DNA of 9,704 bases, from assembly GCA_949746285.1 (NCBI GenBank), contig CATJZH010000163.1, positions 1 to 9,704 on the forward strand. Direction: 5' to 3'. The notes under the pieces were generated by a model, which saw only the letters and a list, made by a program, of their open reading frames with translations, was not told the DNA's origin and searched no databases. Numbering within the stretch: position 1 is the stretch's first letter; the number at the start of each line of letters is the position of its first letter. The position numbers were made by a program, and so were the translations under genes. Source of the stretch: an uncultured Clostridia bacterium. GTDB taxonomy: Bacteria > Bacillota > Clostridia > TANB77 > CAG-508. Below, piece by piece: positions 1 to 6,247 of this stretch.

Positions 1-300
1 ATAATCTGTAATATCATACACAACTGTTGATGTAGCATGTGCTGCTATACCTTTTAAAAATTTTTTTGGCTGTCCATCTACAATTAATGTAATTAACCCT
101 CCATTGTATTTGGTGTCTAAATTTTTATCTAAAGTTATGCTTCCCCAACCAACAGATGATTGATTTGTAACATATTTCATATCAGATAGATAACAGTATT
201 CTTTTTCTTCTGTAGCTTCAACTTGAGAAGTAAAAACACATACAAAAAATAGTATTAAGATAATACCTATACTTAACAAAATTTTTCTTTTACTTTCCAT
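1..300 (-). CDS. Secreted NPCBM-domain protein, N-terminal part (3' end outside window)
   Basis: Reading the minus strand from the ATG at 300 gives 100 codons without a stop, running off the left edge. Residues 1-29 form a signal peptide: MESKRK, then a hydrophobic stretch of about 18 residues, with a likely cleavage site after VEA. From about residue 36 the protein matches the start of the NPCBM (novel putative carbohydrate-binding module) fold: YLSDM, GWGS, GGLITLIVDG, then KGIAAHATSTVVYDI, which corresponds to the family's 'kGlgvHA.S.vvydl' core. The start is supported by GAAAGGAA about 9 bases upstream and by a consensus promoter. The product is therefore exported and probably binds glycans at the cell surface. 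Whether a catalytic domain follows cannot be seen. It is transcribed separately from the upstream htrA-like gene, which has its own terminator. Domain call fairly sure; biological role unknown. Confidence 0.8.
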   Translation of the reverse strand, partial: MESKRKILLSIGIILILFFVCVFTSQVEATEEKEYCYLSDMKYVTNQSSVGWGSITLDKNLDTKYNGGLITLIVDGQPKKFLKGIAAHATSTVVYDITDY

Positions 301-351
301 ATAAAAAATTCCTTTCTTAATATATATTCTTTCGTTTACATAACACCTTTA

Positions 352-380
352 ATTATACGCTTTTTTCCTGTATTTGTCAA
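352..380 (-). promoter_or_regulatory. Sigma-A promoter of the NPCBM gene
   Basis: On the minus strand TTGACA (375-380) is followed after exactly 17 bases by TATAAT (352-357), a perfect match to the housekeeping consensus at both boxes. Transcription would begin near 345, giving a leader of about 45 bases before the ATG at 300. Confidence 0.85.
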
Positions 381-465
381 TTTTTATAATATTACTCAAT
401 ATATATTATAGTATATATTATTTTTTATGTGCATATTGTAAGAAAAACTTAATGCAAATGTAACA

Positions 466-510
466 AAAAAGTAAATCTTAGACCTTCTCAAAATCTTAGA
501 TTTACTTTTT
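466..510 (-). terminator. Terminator of the htrA-like gene
   Basis: Arms at 498-510 and 466-478 pair perfectly over 13 bases (AAAAAGTAAATCT with AGATTTACTTTTT) around a 19-base loop. On the minus strand the hairpin is followed by a T run. It lies 4 bases after the htrA-like stop codon. The stem is AT-rich and the loop large, so efficiency may be moderate. Confidence 0.65.
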
Positions 511-514
511 ATTA

Positions 515-1633
515 TTAATTCATTTTATAACCTAATTGTACATCAATATCAAATTCTTTTTCATGTCTTCTAATTGTTAATTTTACTGTGTCTTTAGGCT
601 TTTTAGTATATATATATTTCTTTAAATCATTCATTTTATTTATTTCTATACCATCTATTTTAGTAATTATATCTCCTACTAATGCTCCTTTATTAAATAA
701 AGCTCCATCTGGAAGAATAGTAGCTATATATATTCCACTATTTATATTTAAACTAGAATCTAAATATGGTATTACTTCTTTATCATATCCATAAATTCCT
801 AAATACCCTTCTTCAAACTTTCCCGTTTGAACTAATTTCTCTAATATTGGCTTTACAATATTTATTGGAACCGCAAAACCGATACCTTCTGCATCTGTAA
901 TCTTTACTGTATTTATTCCAATAAGTTCACCTTTTGTATTTACAAGAGCTCCCCCACTATTACCTTCATTTATTGTTGCATCAGTTTGTATTAAATCTTC
1001 CATATAACTCTCTTCTGTTTTAAATTTTATAGTTCTATTTATTCCACTTATAATACCTTTTGTAACAGTTCGTTGAAACTCTATTCCAATAGGATTTCCT
1101 ATTGCATATACATCTTCTGCTAAAGTAATTTTATCTGAATCTGCTAACTCTAAATAATTTAAATTTTCTGCACTAATTTTAACAATTGCTAAATCTATAT
1201 TACTATCTGACCATACCACAGTTCCATCATAAGTAGTTCCATTTTCCATTGTTACATAACAATTACTATATTTATTTCCTGCAACATGATGATTTGTTAA
1301 TATATATCCATTTTCTGTAACTACTACTCCACTTCCTAATCCTAGCTTTTCCTCTGAGTCATCCAAAAAAATGGAATTTCCAGTTTGTTGAAGTTTAGAA
1401 ATTCCAACCACACTATAAACAACATCTGCTATTGTTTTTGTGGCGTCTTTATCAACAGTTTCTTCACTAGTTGTGGATAACTTGTTTGCATCATAACCAG
1501 TTGTTATATTTTTCTCCTCTCTATTATAATCTGATCTTATTATAAGTACACATAATAAAACAATTATCACACTCATAAAAGCAATTAATATAATCTTATC
1601 TCTTCTTCTTTCTTTTTTGCTTTCATAATACAT
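515..1633 (-). CDS. HtrA/DegP-like membrane-anchored serine protease with PDZ domain
   Basis: A 372-residue protein. A basic N-terminus (KKERRRDK) precedes one membrane segment at about 14-33, so the protease domain faces outside. The trypsin-like domain (about 65-265) has a complete triad: His116 in TNHHV, Asp147 in SNIDLAIVK and Ser226 in NEGNSGGAL. A single C-terminal PDZ domain (about 275-368) includes YLGIYG and GALVGDIITKIDG. Size and order fit Firmicute HtrA/YkdA-type envelope quality-control proteases. The start chosen is ATG at 1633, not the in-frame TTG at 1651, because AAAGGAAGG lies 6 bases before the ATG and would fall inside the longer reading. It is monocistronic, bounded by its terminator at 466-510. 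It is divergent from the DUF975 gene with a gap of 186 bases. I saw no convincing promoter for it in that gap. Confidence 0.93.
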   Translation of the reverse strand: MYYESKKERRRDKIILIAFMSVIIVLLCVLIIRSDYNREEKNITTGYDANKLSTTSEETVDKDATKTIADVVYSVVGISKLQQTGNSIFLDDSEEKLGLGSGVVVTENGYILTNHHVAGNKYSNCYVTMENGTTYDGTVVWSDSNIDLAIVKISAENLNYLELADSDKITLAEDVYAIGNPIGIEFQRTVTKGIISGINRTIKFKTEESYMEDLIQTDATINEGNSGGALVNTKGELIGINTVKITDAEGIGFAVPINIVKPILEKLVQTGKFEEGYLGIYGYDKEVIPYLDSSLNINSGIYIATILPDGALFNKGALVGDIITKIDGIEINKMNDLKKYIYTKKPKDTVKLTIRRHEKEFDIDVQLGYKMN

Positions 1634-1650
1634 TCTTTTCCTTCCTTTCA
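1634..1650 (-). promoter_or_regulatory. Ribosome binding site deciding the htrA-like start
   Basis: The minus-strand sequence GAAAGGAAGG ends 6 bases before the ATG at 1633. This strong Shine-Dalgarno match selects that ATG over the upstream TTG at 1651, which has no comparable site in front of it. Confidence 0.8.
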
Positions 1651-1730
1651 AGCTACTATCAATTTTAATCTTTTATATAATCTTTTCCATATTTTTCTTT
1701 TTTTATACCAATATTTTCTTTTAAAATATA

Positions 1731-1759
1731 TTGATTTATTTTTTTATAAAAGAGATAAT
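1731..1759 (+). promoter_or_regulatory. Probable promoter of the DUF975 gene
   Basis: TTGATT (1731-1736), a 17-base spacer and GATAAT (1754-1759) match the housekeeping consensus at four and five of six positions. Transcription would start near 1766, leaving a leader of about 54 bases that contains the Shine-Dalgarno site and the hairpin at 1788-1810. Confidence 0.6.
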
Positions 1760-1779
1760 ATATCTATAAAAATTTAAAG

Positions 1780-1822
1780 AAAGGAGATATACTAGATATT
1801 TACTAGTATAATAACGATTATG
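1780..1822 (+). promoter_or_regulatory. Distant Shine-Dalgarno site plus spacer hairpin before the DUF975 start
   Basis: AAGGAG (1781-1786) is an excellent ribosome binding site but lies 33 bases from the ATG at 1820. Between them TATACTAG (1788-1795) and CTAGTATA (1803-1810) form a perfect 8-bp inverted repeat with a 7-base loop. If the hairpin folds, 23 bases are removed and the effective spacing becomes 10 bases. No usable start codon lies closer in this frame, and TAG at 1793-1795 closes the frame upstream. Confidence 0.65.
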
Positions 1823-2575
1823 GTTATATCTGAATTAAAAAAAGATGCAAAAATAAAACTAAGTGGTGTTTACTTTAAAGTTATCCTAATAAATCTTGTT
1901 TATCTAATAATTGTTGGTGTTTTAGAAGCATTTGGAAACATAATAAATAATGATATTATTTCTCTTATTTATCAAACAATCATTTTAATAATTTCTTTAC
2001 CATTTTCTTATGGGCTATTATCATCAATGCTAAAATTATCTCGTAATGAAAATGTATCTATAACAGATTTTATTACTATAGGATTAAATAATATGAAAAT
2101 GGTTTGGAAAGTTTTTGGAAGAACAATATTAAAGGTTATATTACCTATAATTTTATTTGTTATAACTGCAGTTATATCTATTTTAGCTTTCTCATATTAT
2201 ATAGCTTATTCTTCTAATCCTATAATTATAATAGTTAGCCTAATATTATTTATTGTTTCTGCAGTATATTATGTTGTAAAACTATTATCATATATACTTA
2301 CATACTATATTCTTTATGATAATAAAGAATATAGTGCTAAAGAGATAGTTGAAAAAAGTGAAAATTTTATGCATACACATAAATGGGATTATATATTCCT
2401 TTGCTTATCTTTTATAGGTTGGATTCTTTTAATCTATTTATGTACAAGTCTTATAATAATGTTTGTTAATGAAGTATTAGGTGCTATTGTTCTTTTCATT
2501 TCTTATTTAGCTTTAGTCCCTTATATATCTTTTAGTATGATTAATTTCTATGAAGAATTGAATTCTTCAAAATAA
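1820..2575 (+). CDS. DUF975 family integral membrane protein
   Basis: A 251-residue protein with about five to six hydrophobic segments (roughly 20-38, 46-68, 103-127, 132-165, 192-214, 217-238). The family signature is clear. The N-terminus has SELKKDAKIKLSG, like the usual 'reLKkrAk..LkG'. The C-terminal part has YYILYDN, EIVEKSENFMHTHKWDYIFLCL, SFIGW (197-201), then PYISFSMINFYEEL. No function is established for DUF975. It is usually a stand-alone membrane protein in Firmicutes. The start at 1820 is fixed because the conserved N-terminal motif begins four residues later and an in-frame stop lies just upstream. Translation probably depends on the unusual leader at 1780-1822. The gene is monocistronic and ends at the shared terminator 2592-2631, convergent with the VanW gene. 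Confidence 0.85.
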   Translation: MVISELKKDAKIKLSGVYFKVILINLVYLIIVGVLEAFGNIINNDIISLIYQTIILIISLPFSYGLLSSMLKLSRNENVSITDFITIGLNNMKMVWKVFGRTILKVILPIILFVITAVISILAFSYYIAYSSNPIIIIVSLILFIVSAVYYVVKLLSYILTYYILYDNKEYSAKEIVEKSENFMHTHKWDYIFLCLSFIGWILLIYLCTSLIIMFVNEVLGAIVLFISYLALVPYISFSMINFYEELNSSK

Positions 2576-2591
2576 GAACATCTATCTAAAC

Positions 2592-2631
2592 AAAAATGGA
2601 CGATTTTGCAAACTCAAAATCGTCCATTTTT
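2592..2631. terminator. Bidirectional terminator between DUF975 and VanW genes
   Basis: A perfect 16-bp stem (arms 2592-2607 and 2616-2631, core ATGGACGATTTT) with an 8-base loop, flanked by A and T runs so that it ends in a T tract on both strands. It lies 16 bases after the DUF975 stop and 31 bases after the VanW stop, and should serve both convergent genes. Confidence 0.92.
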
Positions 2632-2662
2632 TATATATTATTTTCTATTGTGGAGCAGGTTC

Positions 2663-4708
2663 TTAAGGTGCTACTGGTTCGGCTGATGTTGGTGCGACTG
2701 GAGCACTTGGTCCTACTCTTACTATTCTAGTCATTGGGCTATAAGTATCATTTGATATAGCTTCTTTTAAAACTACATTACCATTTAATCTTAACTCTTT
2801 ATATGTTGTAACTCTATATCCTGCATGCCCTCCTTGAGAAACTACTTGTTGTCCTGGAGCTAGGCTTGCATCATTAGTATATGATGTTGAAAAAGGAATT
2901 GAACCTGTTGTAATTGGCAATATTCTTACTTCATATTCTTCTGCTTGCTGTACACCATGTATCTTAAATTCTGCTACTCCTCCATTTACTGTTGCTTCTA
3001 TTTTTATAGGATAATTCCTTGAATTTTTAAATCTGAAATCTTTAACTCCATATACAACTGTTGCATCCCTACCTGCTGGTACATAAGATGTTGTATATGT
3101 ATGATTTTTTCTTTCTGTTATCTCTAAATTTGCTAACAATACAGCATTATATAATGTTGATGATATTTGGCAAATTCCTCCAGCTAATCCATCCACTACA
3201 CCACCATCAGCAAATATTTTAGCATCTCTATATCCTTCTTCTACTGTTCTTTTTCCTACTACTTTATTATAAGAAAACTCTTCTCCTGGCATAAGTACTT
3301 TTCCATTTATTTTTCTAGCTGCTATTTTTAAATTTGTACTTCTATTTACATTACTTGCATCATATCTTGTGCTAAATGATGAAACTAAATATGGAAATGC
3401 TTCTGTACCTAGGTCATGTATTGTTTTTTGGGCTTTAGTTATATTTAATCCTAATTCGTACTCTTCCTTATCTTCTGACTCTATTACTTTTTTTGCCTCT
3501 TCTAATGGTGTAGCTAAATCTACTCCATCTACATCTGGATAAATTTTATATGGATCTGGTTCAAAATATGCATCTTTAGGTTCTGTATGTATTTCTTCAT
3601 ATATTTTATCAAGATCTATTTTACTTGCTTTAGCTTCTTGTACTGGTAATTTTAATTCCTGTTTATATCCTTCTTTTTGTATTTCATCTATTTTTCTATT
3701 AAATATTGATTTTAGTATTTCCTCTTTTAACTCTTCCTTTTTTACTTGTATTCCATCTTTTCCTTTACTTATTATAAGTTTATTCTCTTCTATATAATAA
3801 GATGGTTCTACAACTACTCCTGGAATTTCTGATGCAACACTATCCACAAATTGATTTAATAATGTTTCATTATATGTATATGATATAGGTATTTTTTTAT
3901 CAAACATAGTCGTAAATATTATAGTATAGTTATTCAAAATCAAATTATTACTTCTTCCAACTAAATATGCTTCATCAATAGCATTTCCTGTTTCATACTT
4001 AAATTCAATTTGTTCTGGCTTTAATGATATTTCATAACTGTCTTCATATTTTAAAAATACTTCTGGTATAAGTTCTGTTTTAGTCAGTTCATCCACTCTT
4101 TTAGTAGCATCTTCTTTACTTAATTTTGAAATATCAATTTCTTTTATATATATACCTTTTATTATATTTGTATTGTTTAAATTAAATAGCGCAAATATTG
4201 TCGAAAATACAATTAGTAAGATAATCAAAATCGCAATACAAACTAATATGTAAATTTTTCTCTTTTTTAGTTTCTCTATATTTTCATTAGATTTAACTTC
4301 TTTTTTATCTGTATCGCTCTTACTAGTTATTTTTTCTTTTGTTGTATTTGCTTTATCCCTTTTCTTTTCATCTTTACTATTTTTTTCTTTCTCAACTTTT
4401 TCTATTTGTTTTTTATTATTTGAATCTTCATTTTTAGGTTTTACTTGTTTCTTTGTTTCACTATTCTTTACATTTTTTTTATCTTTACTTTTTTCGTCTT
4501 TATTATTTTTTGTTTCTTTAATTTCGTTTTTTACAGATTTATTTGTCTTGTTTTCTTTGTCTGCTGTATTTTTATTAACAGTTTCTTTTTTAGGTTTTTC
4601 ATTTTTATTATTATCTTTTGTTTCGATTTTTTTCTTCACATTCTGATTATTTTTCTTTTGCGGATTTTTTTTCTTATTTTTACCTTTTTTCTTTTTAGCA
4701 GCAGACAT
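2663..4708 (-). CDS. VanW family protein with lysine-rich tail, peptidoglycan-binding-like and G5 domains
   Basis: 681 residues. Residues 1-150 are lysine-, asparagine- and glutamate-rich with almost no hydrophobic residues, so cytoplasmic and probably disordered. One membrane segment follows (about 152-176). The outside part has a YoaR-like putative peptidoglycan-binding region (about 185-340) and a VanW domain (about 445-585). The VanW domain shows LMPGEEFSYNKVVG, AGGICQISSTLYNA, NHTYTTSYVPAGRDATV and DFRFKNSRNYPI. A G5-like domain (about 590-667) ends in TYSPMTRIVRVG. VanW proteins are envelope proteins of unclear biochemical role; vanW occurs in some vancomycin-resistance clusters, but chromosomal copies like this are common and do not imply resistance. 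GGAAAGGA lies about 10 bases before the ATG. The protein ends in a Pro/Ala-rich tail that seems cut short: after the TAA, the same frame reads E-P-A-P-Q and then TAG at 2645-2647. Confidence 0.92.
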   Translation of the reverse strand: MSAAKKKKGKNKKKNPQKKNNQNVKKKIETKDNNKNEKPKKETVNKNTADKENKTNKSVKNEIKETKNNKDEKSKDKKNVKNSETKKQVKPKNEDSNNKKQIEKVEKEKNSKDEKKRDKANTTKEKITSKSDTDKKEVKSNENIEKLKKRKIYILVCIAILIILLIVFSTIFALFNLNNTNIIKGIYIKEIDISKLSKEDATKRVDELTKTELIPEVFLKYEDSYEISLKPEQIEFKYETGNAIDEAYLVGRSNNLILNNYTIIFTTMFDKKIPISYTYNETLLNQFVDSVASEIPGVVVEPSYYIEENKLIISKGKDGIQVKKEELKEEILKSIFNRKIDEIQKEGYKQELKLPVQEAKASKIDLDKIYEEIHTEPKDAYFEPDPYKIYPDVDGVDLATPLEEAKKVIESEDKEEYELGLNITKAQKTIHDLGTEAFPYLVSSFSTRYDASNVNRSTNLKIAARKINGKVLMPGEEFSYNKVVGKRTVEEGYRDAKIFADGGVVDGLAGGICQISSTLYNAVLLANLEITERKNHTYTTSYVPAGRDATVVYGVKDFRFKNSRNYPIKIEATVNGGVAEFKIHGVQQAEEYEVRILPITTGSIPFSTSYTNDASLAPGQQVVSQGGHAGYRVTTYKELRLNGNVVLKEAISNDTYSPMTRIVRVGPSAPVAPTSAEPVAP

Positions 4709-4745
4709 TCTAAGTTATTCCTTTCCACTATAAATTTCGCTTATA

Positions 4746-4774
4746 ATCTTATCATATGTTACTTTTTTCTGCAA
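4746..4774 (-). promoter_or_regulatory. Possible VanW promoter with extended -10
   Basis: On the minus strand TTGCAG (4769-4774), a 17-base spacer and TAAGAT (4746-4751) preceded by TGA form a weak -35 with an extended -10 type box. Transcription would start near 4739, about 30 bases before the start codon. The -35 box matches only three of six positions. Confidence 0.4.
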
Positions 4775-4786
4775 TATTTTTTATAC

Positions 4787-4815
4787 TAGACAACAAAAAA
4801 AATTATATATATAAT
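4787..4815 (+). promoter_or_regulatory. Promoter of the XRE/CBM unit
   Basis: TAGACA (4787-4792), a 17-base spacer and TATAAT (4810-4815) match the consensus at five and six of six positions. Transcription would begin near 4822, directly in front of the palindrome at 4825-4848. It is divergent from the VanW promoter, with the two -35 boxes about 12 bases apart. Confidence 0.72.
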
Positions 4816-4824
4816 CTAATAAGA

Positions 4825-4848
4825 AATATTTGTCATATTACAAATATT
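4825..4848. promoter_or_regulatory. Palindromic operator candidate before the XRE regulator
   Basis: AATATTTGT (4825-4833) and ACAAATATT (4840-4848) are perfect 9-bp inverted arms around a 6-bp centre. The site sits just downstream of the predicted transcription start, where a bound dimer would block the promoter. Its size suits an XRE-family dimer, so negative autoregulation is the natural inference. A role as an mRNA hairpin is less likely because it is 57 bases from the start codon and followed by no T tract. Confidence 0.55.
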
Positions 4849-4905
4849 ATATTCATGAAAAAAAAATTTATTATTAAAATATTCTATAAAATACGAGGTA
4901 AAAAA

Positions 4906-5472
4906 ATGATTGGAAATATGATTTCAAAAATTAGAAGAGAACAAGGTATTACCAAAACAGAGTTAGCTAATCAAACAAATATAAATATTGGACATCTAAC
5001 TCATATTGAAAAAGGTGAAAGAAATCCTAGTCATAAAGCTTTAAAATCTATTTGTTCAGCTTTAGATATTCCATATCAACAACTTTTATATACTTATGAT
5101 AAAAATCTTTCTGATGAACAAGTTGAATATGGATATATTGATCATATTTCATATAATAAAATACCAGCCATTTCAAAAGTAGATGATTATATAAATTGCC
5201 CTGCTGAGTTTTCAAATGCTTCTTTTGCATATAAAGTTCCAGATTCTTCAATGGAACCCTTAATAAAAAAAGGCTCTTATGCATTCGTAGAAATAAATGG
5301 ACTTGTAGAAAACAAAGCAATTGGACTTTTTAAACTTAATAATACTTACCTTGTCCGTAAATTATTATATAAAAAAGATAAATTCATCTTAAAAGCTGAT
5401 AATAAGGATATTAAAGATATTACAATAAATTCACATGATTCATTTCAAATTATTGGAAGAATTTATGTATAA
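4906..5472 (+). CDS. XRE-family transcriptional regulator with S24/LexA-like C-terminal domain
   Basis: 188 residues. An N-terminal HTH_3/XRE DNA-binding domain (about 4-61) has ISKIRREQGITKTELANQ, a recognition helix around NIGHLTHIEKGERNPS, and the closing ALKSICSALDIP. A linker (about 62-107) leads to a LexA/CI-like S24 domain (about 108-188). Both members of the Ser-Lys dyad appear present: Ser115 in PDSSMEPLI and Lys152 in LVRKLL. The Ala-Gly bond normally cut in LexA/CI proteins is not evident in the linker, which reads IPAISKVDDYI. The start is ATG 4906 because GAGGT lies 6 bases before it. An in-frame ATG at 4855 would add 17 residues but has no ribosome binding site. It is the first gene of a two-gene unit with the CBM gene 12 bases downstream. 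It probably represses its own promoter through the palindrome at 4825-4848. Confidence 0.87.
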   Translation: MIGNMISKIRREQGITKTELANQTNINIGHLTHIEKGERNPSHKALKSICSALDIPYQQLLYTYDKNLSDEQVEYGYIDHISYNKIPAISKVDDYINCPAEFSNASFAYKVPDSSMEPLIKKGSYAFVEINGLVENKAIGLFKLNNTYLVRKLLYKKDKFILKADNKDIKDITINSHDSFQIIGRIYV

Positions 5473-5484
5473 AAGGAGAAACTC

Positions 5485-5937
5485 ATGGAATTAATTAAAA
5501 ATATATTTTTCAATACAGATAAACTAGTAGCAAATAATACAATAAAACTTTCTTATACTGGTTTACTTTTTCAAAATGGAGCAGCTAAAGCTCATATACG
5601 ATATGGTTTTGGTGAAGAATGGGAAGATTTAATAGAAGCAGATATGGTGAAAACTGAATTAGGTTTTCAAATTGAAATAGAATTATTAGACAAAGGCACT
5701 CTTAATTTCTGTATAAAAGATGAAAATGATAATTGGGATAATAATAATGGAAATAATTATTCTTTTGAAATTGAACATCCTGAAACATCCCTTATTGTTG
5801 TAGAAGAAAAGTCAGTTAGACGACTTCGCAAAACTTATATATGGTCAAAAAAAATAAAGCTCACTATATATAAAATGCTAATTTGTATACCAAAATTAAT
5901 TACAGGAAATTATAAGAGAAAAACAAACGAACTTTAA
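5485..5937 (+). CDS. Stand-alone CBM25/CBM53-like starch-binding protein without signal peptide
   Basis: 150 residues. Residues about 13-98 fit a CBM25/53 starch-binding module: IKLSYTGLLF, then HIRYGFGEEWEDLIEADM, TLNFCIKDENDNW and WDNNNGNNYSFEI. The aromatic and WDNN positions (Tyr40, Trp46, Trp84 with Asp85-Asn87) are the family's sugar-binding and structural hallmarks. There is no signal peptide, membrane helix or catalytic domain, so it should be cytosolic, unlike most CBM25/53 modules in secreted amylases. The C-terminal 40 residues (from about 110) are strongly basic with hydrophobic stretches (SVRRLRKTYIW, KLTIYKMLICIPKLIT, KRK) and could be an amphipathic membrane- or partner-binding tail. 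It follows the XRE gene by 12 bases with AGGAG at 5474-5478, so co-transcription is very likely. A link to intracellular glycogen is an inference only. Confidence 0.78.
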   Translation: MELIKNIFFNTDKLVANNTIKLSYTGLLFQNGAAKAHIRYGFGEEWEDLIEADMVKTELGFQIEIELLDKGTLNFCIKDENDNWDNNNGNNYSFEIEHPETSLIVVEEKSVRRLRKTYIWSKKIKLTIYKMLICIPKLITGNYKRKTNEL

Positions 5938-5940
5938 TGT

Positions 5941-5976
5941 AATAAAAGAAGCTTAAAAATATAAGCTTCTTTTATT
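5941..5976. terminator. Bidirectional terminator between the CBM gene and the minus-strand operon
   Basis: A perfect 15-bp stem (arms 5941-5955 and 5962-5976, core AGAAGCTTA) with a 6-base loop begins 3 bases after the CBM stop codon. A/T runs at both ends allow termination both ways. The stop codon of the 79-codon minus-strand ORF (5972-5974) lies inside the stem, so this also ends the long leftward operon. Confidence 0.88.
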
Positions 5977-6211
5977 CTCTATTTCTTTGTTTTACATTTA
6001 ACTCTTTTTCTATTTCTTTATCAACTACAATCTCATAGTCGTCGTTTTCTACATTATATAAAAGTTGACCTATATATCCACCTTCTTTAAGTTTTTCTTT
6101 TATTCTACCTTCGTTTAATAATTTTTTTGATATAGACTTATTATATCTTTTATTACTTCTTATCTCATTAAAATCTATATCTTCACTATATAAAATATCT
6201 ACAACATTCAT
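5972..6211 (-). CDS. Small hypothetical protein, 79 residues, no clear ribosome binding site
   Basis: I do not recognise this protein. It is highly charged (many Lys, Glu, Asp, Asn), has no signal peptide or membrane segment, and reads as a plausible soluble peptide, with segments such as NKRYNKSISKKLL, GGYIGQLLYNVENDDYEIVVDKEIEKEL. The ATG at 6211 is preceded by TTCGGATCCA, a poor Shine-Dalgarno match. The same frame is open upstream for 12 codons back to TGA at 6248-6250, which is exactly the stop that ends the repaired J-domain frame. It may therefore be a translationally coupled last gene of the operon, or the remaining C-terminal piece of a longer gene. It ends within the terminator stem. 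Expression and function are uncertain. Confidence 0.5.
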   Translation of the reverse strand: MNVVDILYSEDIDFNEIRSNKRYNKSISKKLLNEGRIKEKLKEGGYIGQLLYNVENDDYEIVVDKEIEKELNVKQRNRE

Positions 6212-6247
6212 TGGATCCGAAAAAATTAAATATTGATTTATAATCTT

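Noticed and set aside
398..419. Inverted repeat AATATATA / TATATATT upstream of the NPCBM promoter
   Set aside because: Made only of A and T in an AT-rich spacer, so easily formed by chance; no supporting position or conservation.
588..794. Plus-strand open frame within the htrA-like gene
   Set aside because: Antisense shadow of the PDZ region, which has clear domain motifs on the minus strand.
4445..4789. Open frame on the plus strand encoding a Phe/Ile-rich peptide
   Set aside because: It is the antisense of the lysine-rich VanW tail: AAA/AAG codons read backwards give TTT/CTT. No ribosome binding site or family match.
4855..4905. Upstream in-frame ATG that would add 17 residues to the XRE protein
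   Set aside because: No ribosome binding site precedes it, the added residues are low-complexity, and GAGGT stands 6 bases before the ATG at 4906, which begins just ahead of the HTH domain.
5048..5320. Minus-strand open frame across the XRE gene
   Set aside because: Shadow of a well-supported HTH/S24 gene; no ribosome binding site or recognisable motif.
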